A DNA stretch of 64,000 nt. Source: Clostridium sp. K4410.MGS-306. Lineage in GTDB: Bacteria > Cyanobacteriota > Vampirovibrionia > Gastranaerophilales > Gastranaerophilaceae. A program made the position numbers and the translations under genes. Under the pieces are notes generated by a model. That model saw nothing but the letters and a program-made list of their open reading frames with translations. It did not search any database and had not been told where the DNA came from. Positions 62,484-64,000 of the stretch are shown here, piece by piece. Where the stretch lies: positions 1 to 64,000 of the forward strand of contig LARD01000019.1 in assembly GCA_000980375.1 (NCBI GenBank), in the 5' to 3' direction. How positions within the stretch are numbered: position 1 is the stretch's first letter; each line of letters starts with the position of its first letter.

Positions 62484-64000
62484 ACAATATCCTGTTTAAA
62501 CTCTTTTCCGCCGACAATCTTCAAGTGTCTTTCGTTGCCGTCACCAACACTGACGGAGGATAAGTTGTGCTGCTCTACAAGCTCGTGCTGCATTTTTCTA
62601 ATCTGCTGGCTTTGAGGGGACAACTCCACATCTTCACCGTGTTGAAGGACTTTTTGAATAGCCTCTTTTGCTTCATCAAGGGCTTCTTCTGTCTCATCGT
62701 GAAAGACTATTGTATTATCATCTTTTAGCCCGAGTGCTTCTTTCAAGACTTTTTGCACCTGTGAAGTTGAATTTGAACGCACATAATATATTGGCAGTCT
62801 GTATTCGTTTGCAATACTTAGAATTTTGTTTCCGCCTTTTGCAAAATTTTTGTGAGCAATAATTATGTCTGCATCATCAATATTTTTTGTGAGCTCAGCA
62901 TTAAGGTTAAGACGTTCTATTGACTTGTCCATTATTGAACGGCTAACTGCATAAATGTATATCTTTTTATAACCTTTGACCTCATTTACGTATTTTTCCC
63001 GGGAAAAACTGAAGTTTAAGGCATTGTTAGCAGATGTAATTTTGCTGTCTAACTGATTTATTTTTTCTACAATTGTAGGCTCGCTTGGCTGTGTCATATC
63101 AACTTTTCTGATGGTTGGTTTAATAGGCCAGCCTCTTAATATGCAGTCCACAGCTTCTGATGTATTGGGGTAGACTGCCAGAGTGTTTCTGTCAATGATT
63201 TCGATTACAATGTCAAAAGTAGGCTGTTTTTCTCTTTCCAGCACTGTTTTTTGACATGCTCTTCTTTTTGCCTCATCATCACCCAGTGTAACAGATTGGA
63301 TTCCACCTACAAGGTCTGATAATACAGGGTTTTTAATAAGATTTTCCAGAGAATTTCCGTGAGCAGTTGCTATGAGCATAACACCACGTTCAGCTATGGT
63401 TCTTGCAGCTTGAGCTTCTGCTTCTGTACCTATCTCATCAACCACAATAACTTCAGGGGTGTGGTTTTCAACGGCTTCTATCATAATATCTTTTTGAAAT
63501 TCGGGCTGTGTAACCTGCATTCTTCTGGCATGACCAATTGCAGGGTGGGGGGTATCTCCGTCACCGGCAATTTCGTTAGATGTGTCTACAACAACAACAC
63601 GTTTATGGAGTTCGTCTGCGACAAGGCGCGAGATTTCTCTTAATTTAGTTGTTTTTCCTACACCGGGACGTCCTAAAAACAGTATACTTTTATTCTGTAC
63701 GACAAAATCCTTTATGCAAGCTATTGTTCCTGTTACAACTCTCCCTATTCTGCAGGTAAGCCCTACAACTTTTCCCTGGCGGTTTCTGATTGCACTGATT
63801 CTGTGTAATGTGCCCGCTATACCTGAACGGTTATCTTTAGTAAACTCGGGGACTCTGTCGGTAATATATTTTATGTCTTCATCGACAATGGTATCTTCTC
63901 CCAGATAATCTATATTACCGTCTGCATGCCTTATTTCAGGCTGTCTGCCTAAATCCAATACCAGCTCAATTACATCGTCTAATGTTTCGTGGCTGAGACA
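62480..64000 (-). CDS. ycf45: Ycf45-like R3H-domain AAA ATPase (5' end off window)
   Basis: The frame stays open to the right edge, so the N-terminus is missing; the last visible part upstream is LDDVIELVLDLGRQPEIR, typical of the family. Walker A FLGRPGVGKTTK and Walker B VIVVDEIGTEAEAQA form a RecA/secretion-like ATPase. C-terminal residues about 435-480 (IRKMQHELVEQHNLSSVSVG) resemble an R3H single-strand nucleic-acid-binding domain. This architecture is characteristic of cyanobacteria and plastids, supporting the lineage call. Role unknown. Confidence 0.9.
   Translation of the reverse strand, partial: CLSHETLDDVIELVLDLGRQPEIRHADGNIDYLGEDTIVDEDIKYITDRVPEFTKDNRSGIAGTLHRISAIRNRQGKVVGLTCRIGRVVTGTIACIKDFVVQNKSILFLGRPGVGKTTKLREISRLVADELHKRVVVVDTSNEIAGDGDTPHPAIGHARRMQVTQPEFQKDIMIEAVENHTPEVIVVDEIGTEAEAQAARTIAERGVMLIATAHGNSLENLIKNPVLSDLVGGIQSVTLGDDEAKRRACQKTVLEREKQPTFDIVIEIIDRNTLAVYPNTSEAVDCILRGWPIKPTIRKVDMTQPSEPTIVEKINQLDSKITSANNALNFSFSREKYVNEVKGYKKIYIYAVSRSIMDKSIERLNLNAELTKNIDDADIIIAHKNFAKGGNKILSIANEYRLPIYYVRSNSTSQVQKVLKEALGLKDDNTIVFHDETEEALDEAKEAIQKVLQHGEDVELSPQSQQIRKMQHELVEQHNLSSVSVGDGNERHLKIVGGKEFKQDIV

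Overview
This AT-rich window looks like the chromosome of a gut-type, non-photosynthetic relative of Cyanobacteria (Vampirovibrionia/Melainabacteria, most likely Gastranaerophilales). The clearest lineage marker is the Ycf45-type R3H ATPase at the right edge, whose architecture is typical of cyanobacteria and plastids. A Gram-negative envelope is shown by LPS genes (lpxI, lpxB, lptC, lptA and an LptF/G permease) and a large autotransporter. An anaerobic lifestyle fits the superoxide reductase and ferritin pair. The lineage call is inference from gene content; no rRNA is present.

Layout. 1-1.4 kb: two minus-strand genes, one with a phage head-protein-like motif, beside tRNA-Leu(UAG), a broken tRNA-Leu copy and tRNA-Ala(GGC). 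1.4-8.9 kb: exported and membrane proteins, an M49-like metallopeptidase, a glucosaminidase-type hydrolase, a polyprenyl synthase and signal peptidase I. 8.9-13 kb: a GH13-like barrel protein, an EF-hand/glycine-zipper protein and a radical SAM enzyme. 13-19 kb: metX-metW and transketolase. 19-21 kb: an ABC-F protein behind a large leader hairpin, and hpf. 21-28 kb: exported GH13, M14 peptidase, orphan solute-binding protein, gcvPB and mnmA. 28-34 kb: a divergent RelA/SpoT-like protein with a small partner, lptC-lptA, a PfkB kinase and xerC. 34.5-38.3 kb: lpxI-lpxB and a chromate-transporter pair. 38.5-43.8 kb: a 1762-residue Pmp-like autotransporter with a G8 tract. 43.9-50.5 kb: the DUF177-rpmF-plsX-fabH-fabD-fabG, acpP, fabF block. 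50.5-64 kb: dnaX, LD-carboxypeptidase, LptF/G, a MarR-MFS efflux pair, ssb, dtnK-pdxA2, superoxide reductase-ferritin, a small XRE regulator and the Ycf45-type ATPase.

Genes are tightly packed. Several convergent pairs overlap by a few bases, and bidirectional terminators separate others, with stop codons inside the stem. Many starts have good Shine-Dalgarno sequences, but some genes have a -10-like box 7 nt before the ATG and no Shine-Dalgarno, suggesting leaderless mRNAs.

Most worth following up: the RelA/SpoT-like gene and its 5-nt-spaced partner; the poly-G tract in the autotransporter; the ABC-F leader, where a hairpin sequesters the Shine-Dalgarno and an 8-codon leader ORF overlaps the start; the tandem MarR operator; the hairpin-split tRNA-Leu relic; and a short F-x-G-type N-terminal motif shared by several otherwise unrelated hypothetical proteins.
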